The position numbers and the translations under genes were made by a program. The notes beneath the pieces are model-generated. The model was not told the DNA's origin, did no database searches, and was given only the letters and a program-made list of their open reading frames with translations. A stretch of DNA of 64,000 nt. Source: Gammaproteobacteria bacterium. GTDB lineage: Bacteria > Pseudomonadota > Gammaproteobacteria > Steroidobacterales > Steroidobacteraceae. Shown here one piece after another: positions 8,007 to 19,019 of this stretch; the first letter of the stretch is position 1; each line of letters begins with the position of its first letter. The stretch covers positions 1 through 64,000 of the forward strand of contig JAQGOE010000070.1 of assembly GCA_028293725.1 (NCBI GenBank), written 5' to 3'.

Positions 8007-10187
8007 ATGAACACCAGGTGGTGCAGGTTGGGTTTGGCGGTCGCCGTGCTGGCCTCGCTCGGTACTTGCAGTGCCGCCGGCGTCGCGCAGCCCGCCGATT
8101 CGGGTTGGGCGGCATACGGCGGACATGTCAGCCAGGATCGTTATTCGCGGCTGATACAAATAACGCCCGGCAACGTGGCAATGCTTCGGGAGGCCTGGCG
8201 ATTCCCGATGGACGAACACGGGGATGCCGAGACGAATCCCATCGTCATCGGCCATACGCTGTATGCGTACACGCCCGGGCTGAAACTAGTGGCACTGGAC
8301 AGTGCCAGCGGCAAGCTGCTCTGGAAGTTCGATGCCGGCCTCCATGGAACGCCGCTCGCTCCCGGCGTGTCCTTCACAGGACCCGATCGCGGGCTGGCTT
8401 ACTGGAGCCACGGCAAGGAAAGCAGGCTCTTCGCCGGCGTGATGAACCGGCTCTACGCGCTCGATCCGGCCACCGGGCGGCCCATCAAGAGCTTCGGCAC
8501 GGAGGGTGAGATCGATCTGCGCAAGGGCCTGCGGGGTGACTACGCACGACACTATGTGTCGCTGACGTCTCCCGGGATCGTCTACAAAGACCTCATCATC
8601 GTTGGTTTCCGCACGGCGGAGACCAAGCCGGCCCCACCCGGTGACATTCGAGCCTACGATGTCCGCACGGGCCGGTTGAGATGGGCGTTCCATACCATTC
8701 CTCGACAGGGTGAGTATGGCGCGGACACGTGGCCGCCGAATTCGGCGGCGGATGCCGGTGCAGCCAACGACTGGGCCGGGTTCGCGTTGGATGAAAAGCG
8801 CGGTATCGTGTACGCACCCACCGGTTCCGCCGTACCGGACATGTACGGTGCCGACCGGATTGGCAATGATCTGTACGCCGACTGCCTGCTGGCGCTCGAC
8901 GCCAATACAGGTCACCGCCTCTGGCATTTCCAGGGCGTCCATCATGACATCTGGGACCGGGATTTTCCGGCGCCGCCTTCGCTGCTGACCGTGATACACG
9001 CTGGCCGGCGTGTTGACGCGGTAGCTCAGTTGACCAAGCAGGGTTACCTGTATGTTTTCGACCGGGTCTCGGGAGCCCCACTGTTTCCAATCGAGGAACG
9101 GCCGGTTCCCGCCAGCAATGTCCCCGGTGAGGCCGCCTCTCGTACACAGCCGCGCCCGGTAGCTCCCGAGCCCTACGCGCGTCAGCTGCTGACGGAGGAC
9201 ATGTTGACGACGCGCACGCCCGAGATGCACAGCTGGGCGGTGAAGCAGTTTCGCGGCTTCCGCAGCCTGGGTCAGTTCACTCCTTTTGCCGTGGGCCAAC
9301 CCACCGTGGTGTTCCCCGGCTTCGATGGCGGAGCGGAGTGGGGTGGAGCGGCAGTCGACCCGCAGGCGGGTGTGATCTATATCAACTCGAATGACGTCGC
9401 CTGGACCGGCAGCCTGGTCGCGAGCACTCCGGGTGGTGGGGTCGCTTCCTCGTTATACCAGAGCCAATGTGCGGTCTGTCACGGCCCGGATCGCAAAGGG
9501 TCACCGCCCGCCTTCCCGTCGCTGCTCGATGTTGGAAGTCGCTTGAGTGCCGCGCAGATTGCCGCTGTGATCCGCAGCGGCCGCGGCCGGATGCCCGCCT
9601 TCGATAATACTTCAGCGGTCACCTTGGACAGGCTGGTTCATTACCTCCAAACAGGAACGGAAGCGGTGCCGGCGTCGGGTGGGGTGCGCACGGGTGCCCC
9701 CGGCGCGAACGCAAAACAGGAGATGGGCGCCTCCCTGTTCACCGACAACGAGCCGGCAAAGTATCGATTCACCGGATACAACAAATTTCTCGACCCTGAG
9801 GGCTACCCCGCGGTCGCACCTCCATGGGGTACTCTCAACGCCATCGATCTCAACACCGGGCGGTATCTGTGGAAGATTCCCCTCGGGGACTATCCCGAAC
9901 TGGTGGCTCGTGGCGTGAACAACACCGGTAGCGAGAACTATGGGGGGCCGATCGTGACGGCCTCTGGACTGCTGTTCATCGGCGCCACGATCTACGATCG
10001 GAAGATCCGCGCCTTCGACAGCAAGTCAGGACAATTGCTGTGGGAACATGCTTTGCCATTTTCCGGAACGGCAACGCCCGCTACTTACATGGTCGACGGG
10101 AAGCAGTACGTCGTGATTGGCACCAGCAATGCCCGTACACCGGAGGCACCACAGGGCGGCGCTTACGTGGCTTTCGCGCTTCCATGA
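8007..10187 (+). CDS. PQQ-dependent dehydrogenase with cytochrome c domain inserted in the propeller
   Basis: This periplasmic quinohaemoprotein oxidises an alcohol, polyol or sugar-like substrate and passes electrons to an internal haem. I chose the ATG at 8007 because AGGGGGG precedes it closely and a signal peptide starts there (MNTRWCRLG..., about 30 residues); a GTG at 7983 is the longer alternative. Propeller blades with the repeated LDxxTGxxLW pattern run to about residue 480. A cytochrome c segment follows, with C488-x2-C491-H492 and a methionine ligand in RMPAF. The last blades (GTLNAIDLNTG, YGGPIVTASGLLFIGAT) come after the haem domain. The haem domain is therefore internal, not C-terminal as in quinohaemoprotein alcohol dehydrogenases. 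Substrate unknown. Confidence 0.9.
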   Translation: MNTRWCRLGLAVAVLASLGTCSAAGVAQPADSGWAAYGGHVSQDRYSRLIQITPGNVAMLREAWRFPMDEHGDAETNPIVIGHTLYAYTPGLKLVALDSASGKLLWKFDAGLHGTPLAPGVSFTGPDRGLAYWSHGKESRLFAGVMNRLYALDPATGRPIKSFGTEGEIDLRKGLRGDYARHYVSLTSPGIVYKDLIIVGFRTAETKPAPPGDIRAYDVRTGRLRWAFHTIPRQGEYGADTWPPNSAADAGAANDWAGFALDEKRGIVYAPTGSAVPDMYGADRIGNDLYADCLLALDANTGHRLWHFQGVHHDIWDRDFPAPPSLLTVIHAGRRVDAVAQLTKQGYLYVFDRVSGAPLFPIEERPVPASNVPGEAASRTQPRPVAPEPYARQLLTEDMLTTRTPEMHSWAVKQFRGFRSLGQFTPFAVGQPTVVFPGFDGGAEWGGAAVDPQAGVIYINSNDVAWTGSLVASTPGGGVASSLYQSQCAVCHGPDRKGSPPAFPSLLDVGSRLSAAQIAAVIRSGRGRMPAFDNTSAVTLDRLVHYLQTGTEAVPASGGVRTGAPGANAKQEMGASLFTDNEPAKYRFTGYNKFLDPEGYPAVAPPWGTLNAIDLNTGRYLWKIPLGDYPELVARGVNNTGSENYGGPIVTASGLLFIGATIYDRKIRAFDSKSGQLLWEHALPFSGTATPATYMVDGKQYVVIGTSNARTPEAPQGGAYVAFALP

Positions 10188-10237
10188 GCGCTGCTTCCGG
10201 AGTTCAGGGCGGCGCAACTTTCTGAGATTCAGGAGGA

Positions 10238-11821
<1,584 letters not shown>

Positions 11822-11944
11822 GATGCACCTTTGTGTTGGCGACTCCAGGCGCCCGAGTGTGGAAGGCGAGCGCTGTTGGCACAATCGCCAAAAAGTGATT
11901 ACATTGTTCAAATAATTGAACGGAAGAGCCGCGAGCGCAACCCG

Positions 11945-12883
11945 ATGCCGACACGCCAGATCGCTTCTGTTCTCGCTGACCTGCACCTGCTCACCGTGGT
12001 GGCTCAGACTCGCAGCTTCACCCAGGCAGCGCGGCGCCTGGGTGTGTCGAAGGCCTCCGTCAGTATGCGAATCAGCGATCTGGAGCGGGCTGCCGGTGTG
12101 CCGCTGGTGCGGCGAACGACCCGCTCGGTGGGTCTGACACAAGCGGGACTGCAACTTGTCGACGATATGCAGTCATCCTTCACGCGCATCGAGCAAAGCT
12201 TCGCGAGCGTCAAAGACCTCGCCGGCACCCCGAGCGGACTGGTGCGTGTAACCGCACCAGTCGCGCTGGGCCGCCAGCGAGTCGCCCCCATGCTGCCGGC
12301 GTTCTTGCAACACTATCCGGATATCCGCCTCGAGCTCGATCTCACCGACCGATTCGTCAACCTCGCGCAGGAAGGCTTCGATCTCGCGATCCGCCATACC
12401 CATGCTCCGCCCGACACGCACGTAGCGTGGGTTTTGTGCGAGTCCCGTTCAGTTCTCGTCGCGAGTCAACAGTATCTGAGCCGGCACGGCATGCCCGCCC
12501 ATCCGTCCGATCTGGCTTCGCACGCGTGCCTCTTGTACATGCGCGACAGCGGAGCACACAGCTGGTCCTTCGAGACACAGCGGCGCCGCGGCCGTGCGGA
12601 GCGCCTGACTGTACCGGTGAGCGGGCCTTTCAAAGCCAACAACAGCGAAGTTCTGCGCGAAGCGGTGTTGGGCGGCCTGGGTATCGGCATGCTGCCCGAT
12701 TTCAGTGTGGCGGGCGAGCTCGCGCCGGGTCGGCTCGTGCCGGTGTTGTCCGACTGGAAGCCGGTCGGCTTCTTCGGTGAGCGCGTGTATGCGATTCGGC
12801 CATGGGCCGCGCAGGTCCCGCGCGCGGTGCAGTCACTGGTGGACCATTTGCGCCAGGGCTTTGCTGGGCGACGCGTGGGATAG
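11945..12883 (+). CDS. LysR-family transcriptional regulator
   Basis: This 312-residue LTTR has an N-terminal winged HTH ([23 protein letters not shown]) and a substrate-binding domain of the CrgA/DsdC-like group ([20 protein letters not shown]). The start at 11945 (MPTRQIAS) gives the normal LysR N-terminus; a much longer open frame upstream is a shadow of mmsA. It is divergent from mmsA across 123 bp, the classical LTTR arrangement, so it probably regulates mmsA. A methionine or small acid/aldehyde co-inducer cannot be guessed from the sequence. Confidence 0.88.
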   Translation: MPTRQIASVLADLHLLTVVAQTRSFTQAARRLGVSKASVSMRISDLERAAGVPLVRRTTRSVGLTQAGLQLVDDMQSSFTRIEQSFASVKDLAGTPSGLVRVTAPVALGRQRVAPMLPAFLQHYPDIRLELDLTDRFVNLAQEGFDLAIRHTHAPPDTHVAWVLCESRSVLVASQQYLSRHGMPAHPSDLASHACLLYMRDSGAHSWSFETQRRRGRAERLTVPVSGPFKANNSEVLREAVLGGLGIGMLPDFSVAGELAPGRLVPVLSDWKPVGFFGERVYAIRPWAAQVPRAVQSLVDHLRQGFAGRRVG

Positions 12884-12945
12884 AGGGTTCGGGGTGACCC
12901 AGGCGGACATTGTGCGCGTTACCCGATCACGAGTCGCACTACCAC

Positions 12946-13851
12946 TCAGGTGATGGTAGTCGTTTCGAAGTGCTGCCGCATGCGGGCGCTGTCGGCTGCG
13001 CGGCCGGTGAATATCTCGAACGCTCTGGCCGCCTGATAGACCACCATCCCGCTGCCGTCGAGAGTTCTGCAGCCGGCGGACCTGGCCGCCCGCAGCAACT
13101 GCGTCTCGATGGGAAAATAGACGATGTCCGCGACCCACAGATCGGCGCGCAGCAGGCCGGCCGGGACGGCCGATCCGGGATGTTTTTCCATGCCCACAGG
13201 CGTTGAGTTGACTACTCCGGCAGCGCTGGCCAGTACCTCCGCGAGGTCGAGGTCACGGACGGCACTGACGTCCGGGTTCTCGAAATGCCGCGCAAGGCTG
13301 CCGGCGAGTGAGCTCGCACGATCGAAGTCCGTATCGACTATCGACAGGTGCCGGACGCCCAGGCGCAGAAGCGCGAAGGCCGTCGCCGCGCCCGCGCCGC
13401 CCGCGCCGATCTGCACGACACCAGTGAGGGATGCGCCGCGCAGTCCGCGGCGAAAGCTCTCCTCGAACCCCGAGGCGTCGGTGTTGTAGCCGATGCGCCG
13501 GCCGGCCGAAAAGTGCACGGTGTTGACAGCACCTACCGCCTTCGCCTCCTCGCTCAGCTCGTGCAGCAAGGGGATCACCGCCTGTTTGCAGGGATAGGTG
13601 ATGTTGAGTCCCGCGAAGCCTCTGCGCTCCGCCTCGCTCAACAGGTCGGACAGCAACTCGCCACCGCGCTCATCGAGATCCATGAGCTCGTAGGTGAGGC
13701 GCAAGCCCTGGGCGGCGGCCTCAGTTTCGTGCAGAGTGGGGGACTTCGATGCCTGGATGGCTCTGCCGATGAGCCCGACGAGACAGGGTGCCTGCGGCTC
13801 GGCGCCCCGCTGGCGGCTGCCTGGATCGGACTCGGGACGAGTGCTGCTCAT
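12946..13851 (-). CDS. Shikimate/quinate 5-dehydrogenase (AroE/YdiB/QsuD-like)
   Basis: This 301-residue NAD(P)-dependent oxidoreductase interconverts shikimate (or quinate) and the 3-dehydro acid. The substrate lysine is K89 in NITYPCK and the partner aspartate is D125 in NTDASG. GAGGAG at 149-154 is the dinucleotide-binding turn, and the tail GSGMVVYQAARAFEIFTG is typical. The NITYPCKQ variant resembles the catabolic QsuD-type enzymes of quinate users more than biosynthetic AroE. A TATAAT box and a 14-bp operator (13872-13885) lie just upstream on its strand, so it belongs to the proposed TetR regulon with the esterase, receptor 2 and aroQ. A catabolic role is inferred. Confidence 0.87.
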   Translation of the reverse strand: MSSTRPESDPGSRQRGAEPQAPCLVGLIGRAIQASKSPTLHETEAAAQGLRLTYELMDLDERGGELLSDLLSEAERRGFAGLNITYPCKQAVIPLLHELSEEAKAVGAVNTVHFSAGRRIGYNTDASGFEESFRRGLRGASLTGVVQIGAGGAGAATAFALLRLGVRHLSIVDTDFDRASSLAGSLARHFENPDVSAVRDLDLAEVLASAAGVVNSTPVGMEKHPGSAVPAGLLRADLWVADIVYFPIETQLLRAARSAGCRTLDGSGMVVYQAARAFEIFTGRAADSARMRQHFETTTIT

Positions 13852-13871
13852 GCCGTTGTGTCAACAACCAC

Positions 13872-13885
13872 TAACTAGATGGTTA
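13872..13885. promoter_or_regulatory. ACTAG-type operator a (upstream of the quinate/shikimate dehydrogenase)
   Basis: TAACTAGATGGTTA fits the recurring 14-bp palindrome NNACTAGNTAGTNN. On the minus strand a TATAAT hexamer (13886-13891) directly precedes it, and the start codon of the dehydrogenase is 21 bp downstream. A bound protein would therefore sit at the transcription start. Five related sites are listed separately. Confidence 0.65.
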
Positions 13886-13922
13886 ATTATAGGCGTAACG
13901 GTAGTGGGGAGTAAAGCCGCGC

Positions 13923-14285
13923 TCAGGGAGCCGCTGCTTGCGACGCGCCGAAGAAGCGCACGAGGTACTCGAGAATCTGCTGTTGCTCCGTGTCGCTTGC
14001 CTGCGCGCCACGATCGACCATTCTTGCAATGATGTCATCCCATTCTTCGGGTGTATGGCGTTTCGCGGTGACGAGCTCCGGCGCATGACAGGCGGTGCAC
14101 GCGCGCGCGACCAGGTCGCGCTCCGGGGCTGCGGGAAATACGCTCGAGCCGTTGCCGGCGGCAGCCCGATTGCCGGTGGGCCTGGCGGGGTCGTCCGCAC
14201 GAGCCGTTCCAGCTGTCAAAATCAACAGAACACACACTCCGGTGGCGGACGTGAGCCGAGCACCGGGCTTTGAACGGCTGCTCAC
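13923..14285 (-). CDS. Small monohaem cytochrome c
   Basis: This is a periplasmic electron carrier of about 120 residues with a signal peptide (VCVLLILTAGTARA) and one haem site, C63-T-A-C66-H67. A helical segment follows (TPEEWDDIIARMVDRGA) containing a methionine as likely axial ligand. I prefer the GTG at 14285, because GGGAG lies 7 nt upstream; a TTG at 14291 is too close to that site. It probably accepts electrons from one of the PQQ dehydrogenases nearby. It is in line with the shikimate/quinate dehydrogenase gene and divergent from the esterase gene. Confidence 0.8.
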   Translation of the reverse strand: MSSRSKPGARLTSATGVCVLLILTAGTARADDPARPTGNRAAAGNGSSVFPAAPERDLVARACTACHAPELVTAKRHTPEEWDDIIARMVDRGAQASDTEQQQILEYLVRFFGASQAAAP

Positions 14286-14402
14286 CCGCAAGCTCCCGGA
14301 CGACGTACCTCAACTATATTCACAATTCTTGCCCCTCTCGAGGGCGGTTCGACGCCACTGGCGCGAATGGCGCCCGCGAGTATATGCTGGGAGAGTGGTA
14401 AC

Positions 14403-14416
14403 CCACTAGATCGTTA
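14403..14416. promoter_or_regulatory. ACTAG-type operator b (upstream of the esterase)
   Basis: CCACTAGATCGTTA lies 15 bp before the esterase start and just ahead of the ribosome-binding site GAGGGGG. It shares ACTAGATNGTTAATT with site a. A TATATG -10-like hexamer lies about 20 bp upstream. Confidence 0.6.
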
Positions 14417-14431
14417 ATTCGAGGGGGACGG

Positions 14432-15520
14432 ATGCTCAGGCGCAGCCTGCAGGTTTTGGGCACCGTGATGTCTCTTGCCGTGACACTGGCGAGCGGCACG
14501 GCAACTGCCGCGCAAGAGGCGGTGGCGACCAGTGCCCATCCGGTTCTCGAGGATCGATACCCCGAGCGTCGTACCGCGTTCGTCGGCGGCGTGGTCGGGA
14601 TCGCGGATCTAACTTACTCGGTGTTGCCCGGCTTTCGCCCGCTGAGGCTCGACTTGTACGAGCCGCCTGGAGCGCCGGGATCTCATCCGCTCGTGGTGTT
14701 CATCCACGGCGGAGGCTGGATGTCGGGACATACGCGACATTCCGGCGCCTTCGAGGACTGGCCCGGAGTGCTCGCGTCCCTTGCGGCAAAGGGATACGTG
14801 GTCGCCTCTGTGGAGTATCGGCTCAGCGGCGAAGCCCCGTTTCCGGCGGCCATCCAGGACATCAAAGCGGCGATCCGCTGGCTGCGCGCTCGCGCGCCTC
14901 AATATGGCATCGATCGGCAGCGAGCGATCGTCTGGGGAGGCTCAGCGGGCGGACAGCTCGCGGCGCTCGCCGCGACCAGTTGCGGTGCAGTCGCGTTGCG
15001 GCCCGCGGCGGCAGCAGCGGCGCCAGCGTCCGGCGGCCGCGCAGTGCCCCGGCCCGAAGACAGTGAATCGGATTGCGTTCAGGGTCTGATCACGTGGTAC
15101 GGCATCTTTGATTTTGCGACGCTCGCCGCACAGTCGGGACCGGACGGCCCGCAGCGTCTGGGTTCGGCCGAAACAGCACCGAGCCGCTATTTCGGCTGCG
15201 CCTTGTCAACTTGCTCGCCCGCGATTGTTGCTGCCGCGAGCGCGGCCAGTTATGTCGATTCAAACGATCCACCGGCGCTTCTTATTCACGGGACCGGGGA
15301 CCACACGGTGCCGGTCCAGCAATCGCGGGACTTCTATGCACTGCTGCGCTCGAAGGGGGTGCCTGCCGAGCTCGTCGAGATTCCCGGCGTGGATCACAGC
15401 TTCATCGGGTCGACTCCCGAGGCCACTCGCGCCGCGAGCCTGTTGGCACTGCGGAAGTCGTTCGAGTTCATCGACCGCACAGTGGGGCCAGGGAGCAGTA
15501 CCCAAGCCAACAAACATTGA
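14432..15520 (+). CDS. Secreted alpha/beta-hydrolase esterase (BD-FAE/HSL-like)
   Basis: This 362-residue serine esterase has a signal peptide (residues 1-27, cleavage near TAA-QEA). The oxyanion motif HGGGW is at 92-96 and the nucleophile is S171 in GGSAGG. The acid is D290 (HGTGDH) and the base is H322 (GVDHSF), so the catalytic set is complete. A low-complexity Ala-rich insert occupies about 190-200. It probably cleaves an ester in the periplasm. Because it shares the proposed operator with quinate/shikimate genes, an ester such as chlorogenate or a feruloyl-quinate type is an attractive but unproven substrate. GAGGGGG precedes the ATG. Confidence 0.88.
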   Translation: MLRRSLQVLGTVMSLAVTLASGTATAAQEAVATSAHPVLEDRYPERRTAFVGGVVGIADLTYSVLPGFRPLRLDLYEPPGAPGSHPLVVFIHGGGWMSGHTRHSGAFEDWPGVLASLAAKGYVVASVEYRLSGEAPFPAAIQDIKAAIRWLRARAPQYGIDRQRAIVWGGSAGGQLAALAATSCGAVALRPAAAAAAPASGGRAVPRPEDSESDCVQGLITWYGIFDFATLAAQSGPDGPQRLGSAETAPSRYFGCALSTCSPAIVAAASAASYVDSNDPPALLIHGTGDHTVPVQQSRDFYALLRSKGVPAELVEIPGVDHSFIGSTPEATRAASLLALRKSFEFIDRTVGPGSSTQANKH

Positions 15521-16092
15521 GGCGCCGGCGGCCAGGGTGTTCCGGCGGCGCAAGCGGCTCTCGGCCGGCTGCAGCAGCACGGCATCGCTACACGATCAGT
15601 AAAGCGCCTACGCCCCTTGATGTTGGGAGCATGTCTGTCAGGTGTGCCCCGATAAATGTCGCGTGCACCGCGAGGCGACGAACTCAGGATGTTTGTGATG
15701 CGATCGCAGGCATGCTCCAACCTCCACGGGCCGCGCCCGGACGTTAGCTGACAGCAACAGCTGAAGTGGTGCAATCCCCCGCCCGAGTGTCCTGCAGCCG
15801 TGGCGCCCGACGGCGCCCGCAATGGTGGCATCCACGCAACGCGCCGGGGCACCCTCCGCAAAGCCTGCCGTTGTGTTTGTAGTCAGAAATGTGAGCGCCG
15901 TCCGTTGACAAAAACTAACTAGGTAGTCCAGACTTGCCGGGAACATTTGAGGTGTAGTCGCGGCAGTTCCCCGCGGCTCGCCCGCGCATCGTGAGGTTTC
16001 CGCGCTGTAACTCGTTAGATCGAAAACCGATTGCATACCGCGCCGTGCGTGAGCGCGGTCACGTAGTCATTAGCAGAGGGGGGTAGTGACGT
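15521..16092. other. 572-bp intergenic region before receptor 2
   Basis: I find no convincing gene here; a 132-codon minus-strand ORF has no recognisable domain and no ribosome-binding site. The useful content is the promoter end: TTGACA at 15905-15910, operator c at 15916-15929, and a weaker TAACTCGTTA inverted element at 16008-16017. A GAGGGGGG tract precedes the receptor ATG. Confidence 0.6.
15916..15929. promoter_or_regulatory. ACTAG-type operator c (receptor 2 promoter)
   Basis: TAACTAGGTAGTCC fits the palindromic consensus. It begins exactly 5 bp after a TTGACA -35 hexamer, the same spacing as at site e, so the site fills the spacer between -35 and -10. Confidence 0.65.
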
Positions 16093-19014
16093 ATGTATAT
16101 TTATCGCAGCAAAGTTGCGTCCTGTGTTTTTGGGATTTTGACGGGCCTGGCGGCGACAGCCGCCGTAGCCGATCAATCCGTCGACCAGCCCGCGAATCAG
16201 CCTGCCAATCAGCCTGCCGACACCGGAGCGAAGCTCGAAGAGATCGTCATCACGGGCACCAGCATCCGTGGCGCCGCTCCCGTAGGCGCAAACCTGATTA
16301 CGGTCGGTCGCGACCAGATCGCCGAAACCGGCGCGCAGACCATGCAACAGATCCTGAGCTCGGTGCCGGCCGTCACGGGCTTCGGCAACGCGTCCCAGGG
16401 CGGCTTTGGCAGCGCTGATGCATCCGGGACCTATGCTCCGACCATCCACGGGCTCGGCGCCAGCGCGAGCAACGGCACGCTCGTGCTCATCGACGGCCAC
16501 CGCCTGCCGTTGAGCGGCATCAATCACACCCTGGCCGATCCCAATATCATCGCTCCGCTGGCAGTCGACCGCGTCGAAGTGCTGCCCGACGGCGCCTCCT
16601 CCACCTACGGCTCGGATGCGGTCGCGGGCGTTATCAACATCATCACACGGAGGAACTTCAAGGGCTTCGAGGCCTCCGCCCAGGAAGGGTTCGCCAACGG
16701 CTATAACACCCAGGATGCGGGCTTCCTCTGGGGTGACTCCTGGGCGGACAGCTCGGTCATGGTGACCTACAACTACTCACGCCGCAGTGCGTTGAGCAAT
16801 GGCGATCGCTCCTTCACGGCAGCGAATCACACAGCGCAGGGTGGCGGCGATTTCGCCAGCTACAATTGCGGTCCGGCCAGCGCGCAGGTCGGCGGCAAGT
16901 ATTATTTGTACCCCTACACCGGTGCCGCAGCGACCAGCCCCAGCTGCGACTACACCGGGGTGGCGGACACGCTGCCGGAGGATATTCGCCACACCCTGTT
17001 GGTGAAGGCCACCCATGAAGTCAGCGACCGGCTCTCGCTGAACCTGGACGTGGTGTATTCCAATGAGGCCAACACGGCCCAGATCAGTCGTGGGACGCTC
17101 ATTGCCACCGCCTACGGCCCCGGCAGCACGCCCCCGGGAGGCGCGGGCCAGATCAACCCCTTTTTCCAGGGTCCTCCCGGTGTGACCTCGGAACTGGTGA
17201 GCTTCGATGCCAACAACCTGCTCGGGCGCGGTGCCGAGAACCAGGCCGGCGCCAAGACCTTCATGGTCACGCCCAACGCCCAACTGCAGCTGGGTGGCGA
17301 CTGGGTCGGAACCCTGGGCGCGACGATCGGGCAGAACCAGAGCACGTATGAGACGGTGGGCGTACTCTGCACGAGCTGCGCCAACCTCGGGCTCAATGGC
17401 ACCACCAATTCCAGCGGCAACCCGCTTACGCCGTCGATAGCGGGCACCACGACCACGGTGACGACCTTGCCGCTGACCGCGGCGAACGCCATCGACGTCT
17501 GGAACCCGGCCGGCTCCAACCTGACGTCCGCGGCGCTGCTGCGCGAGCTCACCGATTCGCATTCCTGGCAGCTCACGAATCAGTCGATCAAGGATTTCTC
17601 GTTGAAATTCGACGGCCCGCTGTTCCACCTTCCAGGCGGCACCGTCAAGGCCGCCGTGGGCGGCGAGTACGTCATCTACACCATATACGAGCAGGTGGTT
17701 CGCTCGAGCAACACCGGGCCGTCCACGCTCGGCTCCCAGGCGCTGGATTACAACTGGGGCCGGAACGTAAAATCGGGCTACGCCGAATTGTTGGTTCCGG
17801 TGGTGGGCAACGAGAATGCCGTGCCGCTCGTGCACCGGCTCGACGTGAACATTTCCGGCCGCTACGACGACTACAGCGATTTCGGCTCCACGAAAAATCC
17901 GAAATTCGCGCTCACCTGGGACCCGCTCCGGGGTGTCAGTCTGCGCGGCAATTTCGCGCGCTCGTTTACGGCTCCCGCTCTGACCAGCAGCGGCGCTAGA
18001 GGTGTCACGGCCGAATCGGGTTATCTCACCGCGAGCCCGGCCAACGGGGTCGCCGCCAATCTGTCGGTTCCTAACACCTTTCCAGGTGCCATCGGCCTGC
18101 CGGGCTGCACCGCTGCGACGCCGGTTTGCACCATCAACTCGCCGACGGTGACCGGCATCGGCATCACGGGACCTAACCAAGCCCTCAAGCCCGAGTCGGG
18201 TAAGACCTGGTCCCTGGGATTGGATGTGGCGCCGCCCGATGTGCCGGGGCTGCGCCTGAGCGCCACCTACTGGAATGTCGACTACACGGGGATGATCACC
18301 TCTCCACAGGCCATCTTCGCGCTCAGCTCACCGGCGCTGAGCCCGCTGCTGACCCTGTATCCGGGCGGCGCCACGGCGGCGCAGATCGCGGCTGCGGCCG
18401 GCGGCCGGCCGCAGACCGGCGCGCTGCCGCAGAACGTTTACTTCATCTACAGCTACCAGCAGCAAAATGCGCTGAACCTCAAGTCCGACGGTATCGATGC
18501 GGACGCCAGCTACCTGTTCGATACCTCGGTGGGCACGTTCAGCGCCGACCTGTCGGGTTCGGTCAAGCTGAAGATGATGCAGCAGTTCGGCAGCGGCGGT
18601 CAGTGGTTCAGTATTCTCAACACGTCCGGTTTCAACACCACGTTTCCCTCGAACCGGCTGGCCGCGCGGCTGGATCTGGGTTGGAGGATGAGTGGCGTGT
18701 CGGCCCACGTGATCGCCAATTACGAGGGCTCGTATTACAACTGGAACGGCTCCGCGCCCTATCCGTTGCGGCGCGATGCGGCGTTCGCGCCGATTGGCGG
18801 CGGCCAGCCGGTGGTGGCGTATACGACCTTCGACTTCCACGCTGCCTACAACTTCGGGGCGTCGGGCGTTATGGCCAATACCGAAATCGATCTGACGGGC
18901 ACCAACATCCTCAACAAGGCGCCGCCGTTCTTCAATACTGCGATCGGCTACGACACGTTCAATGCGAATCCGATCGGACGCCTGGTCACTGTAGGTATCA
19001 GCAAGAAGTGGTAG
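16093..19014 (+). CDS. TonB-dependent outer-membrane receptor 2
   Basis: This 973-residue receptor has a signal peptide followed by an unusual run of QPANQPANQPAD-type repeats (about residues 30-47). The TonB-box-like LEEIVITGTSIRG comes next, then a plug of the Caulobacter/iron-independent type with VEVLPDGASSTYGSDAVAG. The barrel ends near GISKKW. This plug signature differs from receptors 1, 3 and 4 and marks a separate clade often linked to carbohydrate or plant-compound uptake. The stop is 5 bp before the start of the PQQ dehydrogenase, so receptor, dehydrogenase and ThuA gene probably form one operon controlled through operator c. Confidence 0.93.
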   Translation: MYIYRSKVASCVFGILTGLAATAAVADQSVDQPANQPANQPADTGAKLEEIVITGTSIRGAAPVGANLITVGRDQIAETGAQTMQQILSSVPAVTGFGNASQGGFGSADASGTYAPTIHGLGASASNGTLVLIDGHRLPLSGINHTLADPNIIAPLAVDRVEVLPDGASSTYGSDAVAGVINIITRRNFKGFEASAQEGFANGYNTQDAGFLWGDSWADSSVMVTYNYSRRSALSNGDRSFTAANHTAQGGGDFASYNCGPASAQVGGKYYLYPYTGAAATSPSCDYTGVADTLPEDIRHTLLVKATHEVSDRLSLNLDVVYSNEANTAQISRGTLIATAYGPGSTPPGGAGQINPFFQGPPGVTSELVSFDANNLLGRGAENQAGAKTFMVTPNAQLQLGGDWVGTLGATIGQNQSTYETVGVLCTSCANLGLNGTTNSSGNPLTPSIAGTTTTVTTLPLTAANAIDVWNPAGSNLTSAALLRELTDSHSWQLTNQSIKDFSLKFDGPLFHLPGGTVKAAVGGEYVIYTIYEQVVRSSNTGPSTLGSQALDYNWGRNVKSGYAELLVPVVGNENAVPLVHRLDVNISGRYDDYSDFGSTKNPKFALTWDPLRGVSLRGNFARSFTAPALTSSGARGVTAESGYLTASPANGVAANLSVPNTFPGAIGLPGCTAATPVCTINSPTVTGIGITGPNQALKPESGKTWSLGLDVAPPDVPGLRLSATYWNVDYTGMITSPQAIFALSSPALSPLLTLYPGGATAAQIAAAAGGRPQTGALPQNVYFIYSYQQQNALNLKSDGIDADASYLFDTSVGTFSADLSGSVKLKMMQQFGSGGQWFSILNTSGFNTTFPSNRLAARLDLGWRMSGVSAHVIANYEGSYYNWNGSAPYPLRRDAAFAPIGGGQPVVAYTTFDFHAAYNFGASGVMANTEIDLTGTNILNKAPPFFNTAIGYDTFNANPIGRLVTVGISKKW

Positions 19015-19019
19015 CCGGT

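Noticed and set aside
15638..16036. 132-codon minus-strand ORF before receptor 2
   Set aside because: No domain and no ribosome-binding site are seen, and it overlaps operator c and the receptor promoter.
16777..18180. 467-codon open frame on the minus strand inside receptor 2
   Set aside because: It is a GC-driven shadow of the receptor gene, with Arg/Gly/Val-rich sequence, no domain and no ribosome-binding site.
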